Shown: in pieces, positions 1 through 10,227 of the stretch | How the letters are laid out: every line of letters begins with the position of its first letter | How positions within the stretch are numbered: the stretch's first letter is position 1 | Notes under the pieces: generated by a model | Told to the model about the DNA's origin: nothing | The model's input: only the letters and a program-made list of their open reading frames with translations | Database searches by the model: none | Assembly: GCA_028281235.1 (NCBI GenBank) | Contig: JANQKG010000029.1 | Location: 1-64,000, forward strand | DNA length: 64,000 bases | Direction of reading: 5' to 3' | DNA from: Afifellaceae bacterium | GTDB lineage: Bacteria > Pseudomonadota > Alphaproteobacteria > Rhizobiales > Afifellaceae | Made by a program: the position numbers and the translations under genes

Positions 1-99
1 AGCGGCCTCACCCCAAACGAGTTTGCCAACCAGTCCCAGATGGACCAGAACCTGAACAGACTCTCCCTATAAATGGGGACACTTAAGGGGCAGGGTCAC
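1..99 (+). mobile_element. Right end of an IS3-family insertion sequence (3' end of transposase OrfB plus terminal repeat)
   Basis: The first 72 bases read in frame as the last 23 residues of a protein, beginning SGLTPNEFANQ and ending RLSL before TAA. The GLTPNEFA motif followed by a short polar tail is typical of the C-terminus of IS3-family DDE transposases (OrfB, integrase core). After the stop, a G/C-rich segment at 74-99 ends in GGTCA, which fits the TG...CA ends of IS3 elements, so I place the element's right end near base 99. The left end, OrfA and most of OrfB lie outside the window, so the element's completeness cannot be judged. The exact end point is inferred. Confidence 0.7.
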
Positions 100-170
100 G
101 CTAATTCCCGCCCTGCGCCACGAGGCGCCAGCACGCCGTCGTCGAGCAGGTCGTGGCGCAGGCTCCGCGA

Positions 171-938
171 TCAGAACTTGCCGTTCTTATTCTTCCATTC
201 GCTGCGCGGGGCGATGGCCTCGATCGTATCCCAATGCTCCACTATCCTTCCGTCGGCGATGCGGAAGAGATCGTAGAAACTTGAGTGGATGCCGCCGCGT
301 GTCCCCTCGCTCATGGCAAGAACGAAGTTGCCCTCCGCGAGCACTTTGTGGAGCTTGTCGTATTGGATTGCGAGGCCTTCATCGGTCGTGGCCTCCAGGG
401 CCGCGCGAAGTGCGGCGATCCCATCGGCGATCTCGGGGCTGTGCTGGATCAATTCAGTGTCGACATAATTGTCGAGACGATCGAGCTGCCGTTGAACCAG
501 CACCTCTTCGACGAAGGCGCGGGCGAATGCCCTGTTGGCCTCGGTTCTGTCGAGATCGGTGATCTCAGTCGCGCCGTCCAGCATCCCGCGGCCTGAGGGA
601 TTGGGTCCCCGCTTGCTTTGGATATTGTCCCAATGCTCGACGGCTTGACCGTCCTCGAACCGGAAAACCTCGAACGCGACCCTGAGGCTGGAGAAGTCAT
701 ATTCGTTGTGTGCGAAAGCAAAATCCCCATCCTCGAAGACCCGCACAAAGGTGACACGCGGATCCGTCTTTGACAGCCGTGCAAACAACGCCGTCAGGCC
801 CTCGCTTCCCTCATGCGTCTGCGGATTGTGCTGAATGTACTTCGCTTCGTTGACGACGGCTGCCGCTTTTGCGTCCCCGGTTTCAATGCCCTTGAGGAGT
901 TTTTGGATAAGCTCTCTCTTTGAAACGTCTTCGCCCAT
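171..938 (-). CDS. Two-domain SnoaL/NTF2-like protein
   Basis: 255 residues from ATG at 938; an in-frame upstream start at 1025 is possible, but the added residues look non-native. The protein is two copies of an NTF2-like (SnoaL-type) alpha+beta barrel in tandem: copy 1 has YIQHNPQ near residue 35 and VEHWDNIQ near 100, and copy 2 has LIQHSPE near 165 and VEHWDTIE near 238. Single-domain relatives are annotated as SnoaL-like aldol-condensation or nuclear-transport-factor-2 family proteins; members bind small hydrophobic substrates in a conical pocket. No specific reaction can be assigned. There is no signal peptide. It lies alone between an IS3 end and gyrA, which suggests an accessory location. 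Confidence 0.75.
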   Translation of the reverse strand: MGEDVSKRELIQKLLKGIETGDAKAAAVVNEAKYIQHNPQTHEGSEGLTALFARLSKTDPRVTFVRVFEDGDFAFAHNEYDFSSLRVAFEVFRFEDGQAVEHWDNIQSKRGPNPSGRGMLDGATEITDLDRTEANRAFARAFVEEVLVQRQLDRLDNYVDTELIQHSPEIADGIAALRAALEATTDEGLAIQYDKLHKVLAEGNFVLAMSEGTRGGIHSSFYDLFRIADGRIVEHWDTIEAIAPRSEWKNKNGKF

Positions 939-1322
939 TTGCTTGATCTCAAAGTCAGCTACTTCCCGGTCACGATACCCACGATAAGCCCCAACCCGGG
1001 CGAAGCAACCGAGGTTGGTTGACACGTCCCTACCGAACCAGTGGGTGCTGACCTATATGGGGGAAGACCGGCGACGACTGAGCGCGACGGCGTATTTCCT
1101 ATGCCGAAATCGCCCGCCCGGCGGCGCTGGGTCGAGGCCCGGCTGGGCGGTGACGTGGCGCTTTATGCCAGCCGGGCCTAGGCTTGCAGAGGCGACGCGC
1201 CGCGTCTTCTCAATAGACTGAAATATAAGCGCTTTTTCGGACTGAATTGGCGGCCGCCAGGGTCGCTTTCCAGGCCCGGATGGGCTAGAAGCTGAGCATT
1301 CTGACAGACGGCGATTCTTCCC
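939..1322. other. Gene-poor stretch upstream of gyrA
   Basis: 384 bases between the NTF2-like gene and gyrA. A short open stretch on the plus strand ends at the TAG at about 1182 with codons reading RRRWVEARLGGDVALYASRA; it looks like the C-terminus of a decayed gene but has no convincing start. No tRNA, palindromic repeat or clear promoter element was found. The gyrA promoter must lie here. Confidence 0.4.
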
Positions 1323-4080
<2,758 letters not shown>

Positions 4081-4085
<5 letters not shown>

Positions 4086-4312
4086 CCCGGATGGAGTGAC
4101 GCGCAATCCGGGCAGTCTCTGCCGCGATCAACCCTCCCCTTGAGGGAGGGCCGAAAGCGGCGAAGCCGCTTTCGGGGAGGGGTGAGCTGTGGACCCGCCT
4201 CTCTGTTTGTCGTCATTGCCGGGCTTGACCCGGCAATCCATGTGGCATGCACTTCGTGAAGCTGGGCGGCTCAGGAATGGATGCCCGGATCAAGTCCGGG
4301 CATGACGACAGA
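4081..4312. repeat. Cluster of three palindromic repeats (types A, D and B) between gyrA and coaD
   Basis: Three elements in a row. Type A (4081-4114) starts CGTAGCCCGGATGGAG and overlaps the gyrA stop codon. Type D (4131-4188) has CCTCCC/GGGAGG arms around a perfect hairpin CGAAAGCGGCGAAGCCGCTTTCG. Type B (4208-4312) is a pair of imperfect hairpins, CATTGCCGGGCTTGACCCGG and its inverted partner ATGCCCGGATCAAGTCCGGG, facing each other across about 45 bases. Copies of each recur elsewhere in the window. They resemble the short intergenic palindromes common in Hyphomicrobiales. The rest of the gyrA-coaD gap (4313-4435) shows no further feature. Confidence 0.85.
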
Positions 4313-4435
4313 GATATGATCCGGCGTTGGTCAATGGCCAACCACCTCGTAGCCGGGATGACAGACGTGAAGTTGGGTCGTTGCCGGTCCGTCCCCGCAT
4401 TTGCACGTCGCGCGCGAAGCCGTTAAGCCGCTCCC

Positions 4436-4930
4436 ATGCCGCGCACCGCCATCTATCCCGGCAGCTTCGACCCGTTCACCAACGGTCATGTCGATATATT
4501 GGAGGCGGCCTTCAAGCTCTGCGAGAAGGTCGTCGTGGCGGTCGGCGTGCATCCCAACAAGACGCCGATGTTTGCCGTCGACGATCGGCTGGAACTGATT
4601 GAGGCGATTGCGTGCCCCTTGGGCGAGGCCGCTGGGGTCGCGGTAGAGGTGTGCACGTTCGATAATCTCGCGGTCGATCTGGCGCGTGAGGTCGGCGCGA
4701 CGATCCTGATCCGCGGGCTCCGCGACGGCGGCGACTTTGACTATGAGATGCAGATGGCCGGCATGAACTCCACCATGGCGCCGGGCCTGCAGACCGTGTT
4801 TCTGCCGGCGAGCCCGGATGTGCGCCACATCACCGCCACGCTCGTTCGGCAGATCGCGGCGATGGGCGGCGACATTGCGCCTTTCGTGCCGGAGGCCGTG
4901 TTGGAGCGCCTCCGGCGTGCCGACGATTAG
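4436..4930 (+). CDS. coaD: Phosphopantetheine adenylyltransferase
   Basis: 164 residues, the usual length for CoaD. It transfers AMP from ATP to 4'-phosphopantetheine, giving dephospho-CoA, the penultimate step of coenzyme A synthesis, in the cytosol. The nucleotidyltransferase signature [15 protein letters not shown] is at residues 6-20, with the (H/T)xGH element as TNGH. The C-terminal ISST-like motif is [30 protein letters not shown] in the middle is characteristic of the family. It follows gyrA after a repeat cluster and precedes two cyclophilin genes, an order common in rhizobia. Confidence 0.96.
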   Translation: MPRTAIYPGSFDPFTNGHVDILEAAFKLCEKVVVAVGVHPNKTPMFAVDDRLELIEAIACPLGEAAGVAVEVCTFDNLAVDLAREVGATILIRGLRDGGDFDYEMQMAGMNSTMAPGLQTVFLPASPDVRHITATLVRQIAAMGGDIAPFVPEAVLERLRRADD

Positions 4931-4960
4931 CTTTCGTTCTGAACCGACTGAAGGATTGAG

Positions 4961-5545
4961 ATGATGCGCGTCCGAAGCTCCGCGGCCCTGTTGGCTGCCG
5001 GTTTGCTGCTGTTTGCCGCTGCCTGCACCCGTGAGGCGGCGATTGAAACGAGTGCGCCGCAGGAAACGCCGAGCAAAGCCAGCAACACGCTGAAGATGGA
5101 GCTTGACGGCGGTACCGTGACGATCACGCTGCGGCCCGACATCGCGCCGAACCATGTGGAGCGGCTGAAGGCCCTCACGGCGCAAGGCTTCTATGACGGA
5201 TTGGTCTTCCATCGCGTGATTCCGGATTTCATGGCGCAGACCGGCGACCCGACCGGCACGGGAGCCGGCGGCTCCGAATTGCCGGACCTGAAGGCGGAGT
5301 TTTCCGAGATGCCGTTCACGCGCGGCGTCATCGGCATGGCGCGCACGCAAGACCCCGACAGCGCCAACTCGCAGTTTTTCATCACTTATGCCGACGCGCC
5401 CTGGCTGAACGGTCAATACACCGTCGTAGGCGCGGTGACAGATGGGATGGAGGCGGTCGACGCCATCAAGAAAGGCTCGCAGGCCAATAACGGCGCCGTG
5501 GCCGATCCAGACAAGATCATCCGCATGACGATTGCATCGGAATAG
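4961..5545 (+). CDS. Peptidyl-prolyl cis-trans isomerase (cyclophilin), predicted lipoprotein
   Basis: 194 residues. A cyclophilin-type PPIase, which speeds cis-trans isomerisation of X-Pro bonds. The N-terminus has two Arg-containing turns, a hydrophobic run and then FAAAC at about residues 18-22, which reads as a lipobox, so the protein is probably exported and lipid-anchored in the periplasm. The cyclophilin fold follows from residue 45, with the signatures FYDGLVFHRVIPDFMAQTGD and NSQFFITYADAPWLNGQYTV. A purine-rich ribosome-binding site (AAGGATTGAG) lies just upstream of ATG. Its neighbour is a second cyclophilin lacking any signal, so the pair serves two compartments (inferred). Confidence 0.9.
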   Translation: MMRVRSSAALLAAGLLLFAAACTREAAIETSAPQETPSKASNTLKMELDGGTVTITLRPDIAPNHVERLKALTAQGFYDGLVFHRVIPDFMAQTGDPTGTGAGGSELPDLKAEFSEMPFTRGVIGMARTQDPDSANSQFFITYADAPWLNGQYTVVGAVTDGMEAVDAIKKGSQANNGAVADPDKIIRMTIASE

Positions 5546-5561
5546 GTGCGAGGAGAGAGAC

Positions 5562-6032
5562 ATGGCCGACATCAAGGACCCTGAAAACACGCTGGTGATG
5601 GAGACCTCGAAAGGCGAGGTGGTCATCGCCATGCGGCCGGATCTGGCGCCGGGCCACGTGACGCGCATCAAGGAGCTTGCCCGGCAGGGGTTCTATGACG
5701 GGCTGAAGTTCCACCGCGTCATCGACGGATTCATGGCACAGACCGGCTGTCCGCAAGGCACCGGCACAGGCGGCTCGGGGCAAAAGCTTCCGGCTGAGTT
5801 TTCCGACGAGAAGCATGTGCGCGGTACGGTCTCCATGGCGCGCGCCAACGATCCCAATTCCGGCGACAGCCAGTTCTTCATCTGCTTTGCGGAGGCGCCG
5901 TGGCTGAACAAGCAATATACGGCCTGGGGGCAGGTGATCGCCGGCATGGACAGTATCGACGCCATCAATAAGGGCGAGCCGCCGCGCGAGCCGGACCACA
6001 TCGTCTCCATGAAGGTGGCGGCTGACGCTTGA
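5562..6032 (+). CDS. Peptidyl-prolyl cis-trans isomerase (cyclophilin), cytosolic
   Basis: 156 residues from ATG at 5562, chosen because AGGAGAGAG precedes it directly; an in-frame start at 5532 would lie inside the previous gene. A single cyclophilin domain with FYDGLKFHRVIDGFMAQTG and DSQFFICFAEAPWLNKQYTA, and no signal peptide, so cytosolic. About half its residues match the lipoprotein cyclophilin just upstream, which suggests a tandem duplication followed by loss or gain of a signal sequence. The 16-base gap between them suggests one transcript. Comparable to PpiB. Confidence 0.93.
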   Translation: MADIKDPENTLVMETSKGEVVIAMRPDLAPGHVTRIKELARQGFYDGLKFHRVIDGFMAQTGCPQGTGTGGSGQKLPAEFSDEKHVRGTVSMARANDPNSGDSQFFICFAEAPWLNKQYTAWGQVIAGMDSIDAINKGEPPREPDHIVSMKVAADA

Positions 6033-6094
6033 GGCGCATGGCTGCGGCGCTCGCGCGCGCCGCGCCTTTGTCCGGCGCGTGATAAAGCTCAGCC

Positions 6095-7183
6095 ATGCGC
6101 GTCGACGATTTCGACTTTGAGCTTCCTGAAGAGCGCATTGCGCTCAGGCCGGCGGTGCCGCGCGATGCGGCACGGCTGCTTGTCGTGCGGCCGGGCGAGG
6201 CTTTCGCGGACCGGCATGTCGGCGACCTGACAGATTTGCTGCGGCCCGGCGATGTTCTCGTCTTTAACGACACGAAGGTGATCCCCGTACACCTTCAGGG
6301 CCGGCGGACGCGCGGAGACTCCGCCTTAGACGTCTCCGTTACGTTGTTGGAACGCATAGATGAATCGGCCTGGTGGGCGCTGGCCAAGCCGGGGCGGCGG
6401 TTGAAGGTGGGGGATACGATCGGCTTTGGGCAGGACATGCGCGAGCGCCCCGCCGAAACACTTGAAGCGATTGTTGAAGACAAGCTGGCAGACGGTCGCG
6501 TCCGCTTGGCGTTCGTGCAGAAGGGCACGGCCCTCGACGCGGCAATCGCGGCGCTCGGCGCCGCGCCGCTGCCGCCCTATATCGCCGCACGCCGTGCGCC
6601 CGATGCGCGCGATCAGAGCGATTACCAGACCGTCTATGCCACGCATGCGGGCGCCGTTGCCGCGCCGACCGCCGGCCTGCACTTCACGAAGGAACTGATG
6701 CAGGCTTTGGAACATGCTGGAATCCAAGAGGAATTTGTTACGCTTCATGTGGGGCCAGGGACGTTCTTTCCAGTCAAGGCCGATGACACGGCCGACCATG
6801 TGATGCATGCGGAGCGCGGTGTGGTCAGCGCGGCGACGGCGGAGCGGCTGAACCAGGCGCGCGCGAGCGGTGGCCGGATCGTCGCCGTGGGCACGACGGC
6901 GCTGCGGCTCCTGGAGGCGGCCGCCGATGCTGGGGGTCAGATAAACGCGTTCGACGGCGCGACGGATATTTTCATCACGCCGGGATATCGTTTTCGCGCC
7001 GTGGATGTCCTGATGACCAACTTCCACCTGCCGCGCTCGACGCTCTTCATGTTAGTCTCGGCGTTTTCCGGCCTCGCCACGATGAAGGCGGCCTATGCGC
7101 ACGCCATTGCCGCCGGCTACCGCTTCTACTCCTACGGCGATGCCTGCCTGCTTCATCCGGAGCGCCCGGAGCAAGCGCCGTGA
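6095..7183 (+). CDS. queA: S-adenosylmethionine:tRNA ribosyltransferase-isomerase
   Basis: 362 residues, typical of QueA. It transfers the ribosyl part of SAM to 7-aminomethyl-7-deazaguanine in tRNA to form epoxyqueuosine, the second-to-last step of queuosine synthesis. Conserved segments include [21 protein letters not shown] at the N-terminus, [49 protein letters not shown] and the C-terminal [19 protein letters not shown]. Its TGA overlaps the GTG of tgt by 4 bases (translational coupling). Tgt acts earlier in the same pathway, so the two are functionally linked. Confidence 0.97.
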   Translation: MRVDDFDFELPEERIALRPAVPRDAARLLVVRPGEAFADRHVGDLTDLLRPGDVLVFNDTKVIPVHLQGRRTRGDSALDVSVTLLERIDESAWWALAKPGRRLKVGDTIGFGQDMRERPAETLEAIVEDKLADGRVRLAFVQKGTALDAAIAALGAAPLPPYIAARRAPDARDQSDYQTVYATHAGAVAAPTAGLHFTKELMQALEHAGIQEEFVTLHVGPGTFFPVKADDTADHVMHAERGVVSAATAERLNQARASGGRIVAVGTTALRLLEAAADAGGQINAFDGATDIFITPGYRFRAVDVLMTNFHLPRSTLFMLVSAFSGLATMKAAYAHAIAAGYRFYSYGDACLLHPERPEQAP

Positions 7184-8301
7184 GCGGCTTTCCGCTCGCC
7201 ATCTCCGCGACGGACGGCGCGGCGCGGACCGGCGCCATCGAAACGCCCCGCGGCGACATCCGCACACCGGCCTTCATGCCGGTCGGCACGCAGGCGACCG
7301 TCAAGGCGATGTATCCGGAGCAGGTGCGGTCGCTCGGCGCCGACATCGTGCTCGGCAACACCTACCATTTGATGCTGCGCCCGGGTGCGGAGCGCGTCGC
7401 GCGGCTCGGGGGCTTGCATGCCTTCATGCAATGGCCGCATCCGATCCTCACCGATTCCGGTGGCTTCCAGGTCATGTCGCTGGCGGCACTTCGCAAGATC
7501 GACCGCGACGGCGTGACGTTCCGCTCACATATCGACGGGTCGGAGCATCGGCTGACGCCGGAGCGCGCCATCGAAATCCAGACGCTTCTCGGCTCCGACA
7601 TCGTCATGCAGCTCGACGAATGCGTGAAGCTGCCGGCTTCGCCCGACGCGGTGGAGGGGGCCATGCAGCTCTCGCTGGACTGGGGCGAACGTTGCAGGGC
7701 CGCCTTTGGCAGCCCCGAGGGCCGCGCGCTTTTCGGCATTGTGCAGGGCGGTGCCGATCCACGCCTGCGGCGTCAGTCGGCGGAGGGGCTTCGCGCCATC
7801 GGCTTTGACGGTTATGCGATCGGCGGCTTGGCCGTAGGCGAGCCGCAGGCGACCATGCTGGCGATCTTGGCAGAGACGGCGTCGGCGCTTCCCGTCGATC
7901 AGCCGCGCTATCTGATGGGCGTCGGCACGCCCGACGACATCTTGAAGTGCATTGCGCTTGGCGTCGACATGTTCGACTGCGTGCTGCCGACGCGCGCGGG
8001 TCGCCATGGCCTGGCCTATACGCGCTTCGGCAAGCTCAACATGAAGAACGCCGCACACGCCGATGATCCGCGACCGCTCAACGACAAGAGCGCTTGCCCG
8101 GCGGCGCGCGACTATTCGCGCGCCTATCTCCACCATCTGGTCAAAGCCGGAGAGTCGCTCGGCGCGATGCTTCTCACCTGGAACAATCTTGCCTATTACC
8201 AGGACCTGATGGCAGGTGCGCGCGCCGCGATCGCGGCCGGACGCTATGCAGATTTCGCGGCGGAAGCTGCGGCAGCGTGGAGCGATCCGGCGGCCAAATG
8301 A
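7180..8301 (+). CDS. tgt: Queuine/preQ1 tRNA-guanine transglycosylase with degenerate zinc site
   Basis: 373 residues from GTG, overlapping queA by 4 bases. Tgt exchanges guanine-34 of GUN-anticodon tRNAs for preQ1, forming a covalent tRNA intermediate. Catalytic elements are intact: D92 in LTDSGGFQV and nucleophile D266 in [10 protein letters not shown], with the pocket motif GGLAVGE. The structural zinc site is not: the family pattern CxCxxC plus a later His (C302, C304, C307, H333 in E. coli) reads S304, C306, A309 and N335 here. The surrounding sequence ([18 protein letters not shown]) aligns without gaps, so the changes are substitutions and not misalignment. Fold stability without zinc, or dependence on another subunit, is open. 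Confidence 0.95.
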   Translation: MSGFPLAISATDGAARTGAIETPRGDIRTPAFMPVGTQATVKAMYPEQVRSLGADIVLGNTYHLMLRPGAERVARLGGLHAFMQWPHPILTDSGGFQVMSLAALRKIDRDGVTFRSHIDGSEHRLTPERAIEIQTLLGSDIVMQLDECVKLPASPDAVEGAMQLSLDWGERCRAAFGSPEGRALFGIVQGGADPRLRRQSAEGLRAIGFDGYAIGGLAVGEPQATMLAILAETASALPVDQPRYLMGVGTPDDILKCIALGVDMFDCVLPTRAGRHGLAYTRFGKLNMKNAAHADDPRPLNDKSACPAARDYSRAYLHHLVKAGESLGAMLLTWNNLAYYQDLMAGARAAIAAGRYADFAAEAAAAWSDPAAK

Positions 8302-8468
8302 AGAAAATGCCGCAGGTCTTGGCGACGAGGGCTTGATTCATCTCCCAAAAAACGCCGAATTTCGCACGCAACGAGGGAATCATACGCGTTTGGCCGGATT
8401 CGGCACGGCTTGAACGTTGTTTCCGGCCAGTAGGGGGCCATCGCCGACAGGAACGGAAGGTTCATTCT

Positions 8469-8747
8469 ATGATCAGGACATTGGCGCTTGTGGGCGCTGT
8501 TGCTTTGGCTATCGGCGCTTGCACGCAGCACGAACAACGGATTGGCACAGGGGCCGGACTAGGGGCCGGGTTCGGCGCTGTCGCGGGCGCAGCCATCACC
8601 GGCGATGTGGAAGGCGCGCTGCTCGGCGCGGCGGCCGGCGGTGCGGCGGGCGCCATCATCGGTGCGGTGACGGATCGTCCGGGCTATTGCTATGCGCGCG
8701 ATCCGCAGGGCCGGACGGTTGTGATTGAGTGCCCGCCGGGCTACTGA
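8469..8747 (+). CDS. Small glycine-zipper lipoprotein
   Basis: 92 residues. A signal sequence (MIRTLALVGAVALAIGAC) ends in a lipobox AIGAC, so the mature protein should start at Cys18 and be lipid-anchored. Residues 28-68 are a glycine-zipper region built of G/A-rich repeats (GAGLGAGFGAVAGAAI, GALLGAAAGGAAGAIIGAV), which normally packs as membrane-embedded helices. The tail is short and polar with two cysteines. Related small envelope lipoproteins include the OsmB and YMGG types, but no exact role can be assigned. A strong hairpin terminator follows at 8768-8798. Confidence 0.8.
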   Translation: MIRTLALVGAVALAIGACTQHEQRIGTGAGLGAGFGAVAGAAITGDVEGALLGAAAGGAAGAIIGAVTDRPGYCYARDPQGRTVVIECPPGY

Positions 8748-8767
8748 CCGACAGCACGATTTACATA

Positions 8768-8803
8768 AAGCGCCGCCGGGTGCAGTCCGGCGGCGCTTCG
8801 TTT
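8768..8803 (+). terminator. Hairpin terminator after the glycine-zipper lipoprotein
   Basis: A perfect 12-base-pair stem, AAGCGCCGCCGG (8768-8779) with CCGGCGGCGCTT (8787-8798), and a 7-base loop, followed by a short T run. It lies 20 bases after the stop codon and 25 bases before the next gene. Confidence 0.75.
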
Positions 8804-8827
8804 GAGTGGGCTGGCAGGGAACAAGGT

Positions 8828-9271
8828 ATGAAGATCGATCACGAAGGCTGGGTCGTTATCGCGGACGGCGCCAAGGCGCTTATCACTCAAAATGTCGGCT
8901 CGCCCTTTGAGCCCAAGCTCGCCATCCGAAAGGTGCTGGAGGCGGAGCCCAACCCGCCGACCCGCGAGCACGGGACGGACCGTCCGGGCCGCTCTCACGA
9001 CCGCATGAGCCCCGGCCGCAGCGCCGTCGGCCAAACCGATTGGCACGCGCAGGCGGAAACTGCCTTCGTCAAAAGCGTCGCTGCGGAATTGGAGCGCCTC
9101 TGCCGGTCGAAGGATGTCGGCAGTTTGATCCTGGTCGCGGCGCCGCGCGCGCTTGCAGATTTACGCACCGCGCTCCCGGCTTCGGTGAAGAACCGGACTG
9201 TCGGGGAGGTGGACAAGGATCTGGTCAACCACCCGATCGCCAAGGTGGAGAAACTCCTGGCCACGCATTGA
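8828..9271 (+). CDS. Host attachment family protein
   Basis: 147 residues from ATG at 8828 (the longer frame from 8729 would cross the terminator hairpin and the previous gene). It matches the family of short alphaproteobacterial proteins named for a role in attachment to host cells: it begins WVVIADGAKALI, has a basic, Pro/Gly-rich linker around residues 40-70 containing HDRMSPGRSAVGQTDWH, and then a C-terminal half resembling eRF1-like folds, with LILVAAPRALADLRTALP and VGEVDKDLVNHPIAKVEKLL. There is no signal peptide, so it is cytosolic. The biochemical role is unknown. It stands alone between a terminator and a repeat. Confidence 0.8.
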   Translation: MKIDHEGWVVIADGAKALITQNVGSPFEPKLAIRKVLEAEPNPPTREHGTDRPGRSHDRMSPGRSAVGQTDWHAQAETAFVKSVAAELERLCRSKDVGSLILVAAPRALADLRTALPASVKNRTVGEVDKDLVNHPIAKVEKLLATH

Positions 9272-9356
9272 GGGGAGGGGGCCAGGAGTACCGCCGGTCC
9301 CGAGAACCTACTTCGTCGTCATGCCCGGACTTGGGGTGTCGGCACATTCTTCTCGT

Positions 9357-9494
9357 TTATCATCCCGGAAAGCGCGCCAGCGCTTGTCCGGGACCCACAA
9401 CCCCTGTCAGAAAGGCCCGCGCTCGGGCCGTAATCAAACATCACGATAAGTGTTCATGGGTCCCGGTCTCGGCCTGGCGGCTAGTCGGGGTGAC
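9357..9494. repeat. Paired palindromic repeat (units C2 and C1, converging)
   Basis: Unit C2 (ATCCCGGAAAGCGCGCCAGC onward, 9359-9396) and unit C1 in inverse orientation (GGTCCCGGTCTCGGCCTGGC onward, 9457-9494) face each other across about 60 bases. Each unit is an imperfect hairpin. It lies between convergent genes. The same two-unit design recurs at five other places. A further palindrome fragment CGTCATGCCCGGACTTGGG lies at 9316. Confidence 0.8.
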
Positions 9495-9531
9495 AATCGA
9501 GAGGGCCTGGTTTGCCAGTCAGCGCTTCAAA

Positions 9532-10227
9532 TCAAGCGCTGGCGGCCGCCACTTGGTATTGCGCCACCTCCTTGATCGCCTCAGCCAGCACGTCGGGCGG
9601 CTGTGCGCCGACCAGCGCGTAGCGCTGATCGAGGACAAAGGTCGGCACGCCGGTGACGCCGATCCGCTGGGCGGCGGCGATCTCCGCCTCTACGGCCGTC
9701 CGGTCCTCATCGCTAGCCAGCCGCGCGGCGGTCGCCTCGCGTTCCAGGCCGTGCGCCGCGGCGATATCGGCCAGCACCGCGTGGTCGCCGATATGGCGGC
9801 CCTCCAGGAAATAGGCGCGAAAGAGCGCCTCCACGATTGCGCCCTGACGGTCGCTGCCTTCGCCGGCCCAGCGAATCAACCGGTGCGCGTCCAGCGTGTT
9901 CGGCGCGAACGCGATCCGCTCAAAAGCGAAAGCGATCCCCTCCGCCTCGCCGGCAACCCTCAAGCTCCCAAGGAGTTCGTCGATGCGCTCCTGGCTGCCG
10001 AACTTCCCTTCTAAATAGTCTCGGCGCGACTTCCCTTCCGGCGGGATCGTCGGGTCGAGCTGAAACGGCCGCCAGCGGATGTGAAGCGGCATCATTGATT
10101 GGGCGATCGCCTTCTCCAGCCGCCGCTTGCCGACGAAGCACCACGGGCACATCACGTCGGAGATGACGTCGATTGTGACCGGATCGGCTGTGCTCGTTGT
10201 CGGCGGGTTCACTGGCGCGTCCACCAT
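9532..10227 (-). CDS. DsbA-family (FrnE-type) thiol oxidoreductase
   Basis: 231 residues from ATG at 10227, giving a 19-base overlap with the 3' end of the upstream binding-protein gene; a start at 10296 would overlap more. It has the thioredoxin-fold active site CPWC at residues 27-30, inside DVMCPWCFVGKRRLEKAI, a helical insertion, and the cis-proline region TGVPTFVLDQRYALVGAQ near the C-terminus. These are the hallmarks of the FrnE/2-hydroxychromene-2-carboxylate-isomerase-like branch of DsbA proteins. There is no signal peptide, so it is likely a cytosolic disulfide isomerase or glutathione-linked enzyme. The substrate is unknown. Confidence 0.88.
   Translation of the reverse strand: MVDAPVNPPTTSTADPVTIDVISDVMCPWCFVGKRRLEKAIAQSMMPLHIRWRPFQLDPTIPPEGKSRRDYLEGKFGSQERIDELLGSLRVAGEAEGIAFAFERIAFAPNTLDAHRLIRWAGEGSDRQGAIVEALFRAYFLEGRHIGDHAVLADIAAAHGLEREATAARLASDEDRTAVEAEIAAAQRIGVTGVPTFVLDQRYALVGAQPPDVLAEAIKEVAQYQVAAASA

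Noticed and set aside
8729-8827. N-terminal extension of the host-attachment-family protein
   Set aside because: It would overlap the lipoprotein gene and translate the terminator hairpin; ATG at 8828 begins the conserved domain.
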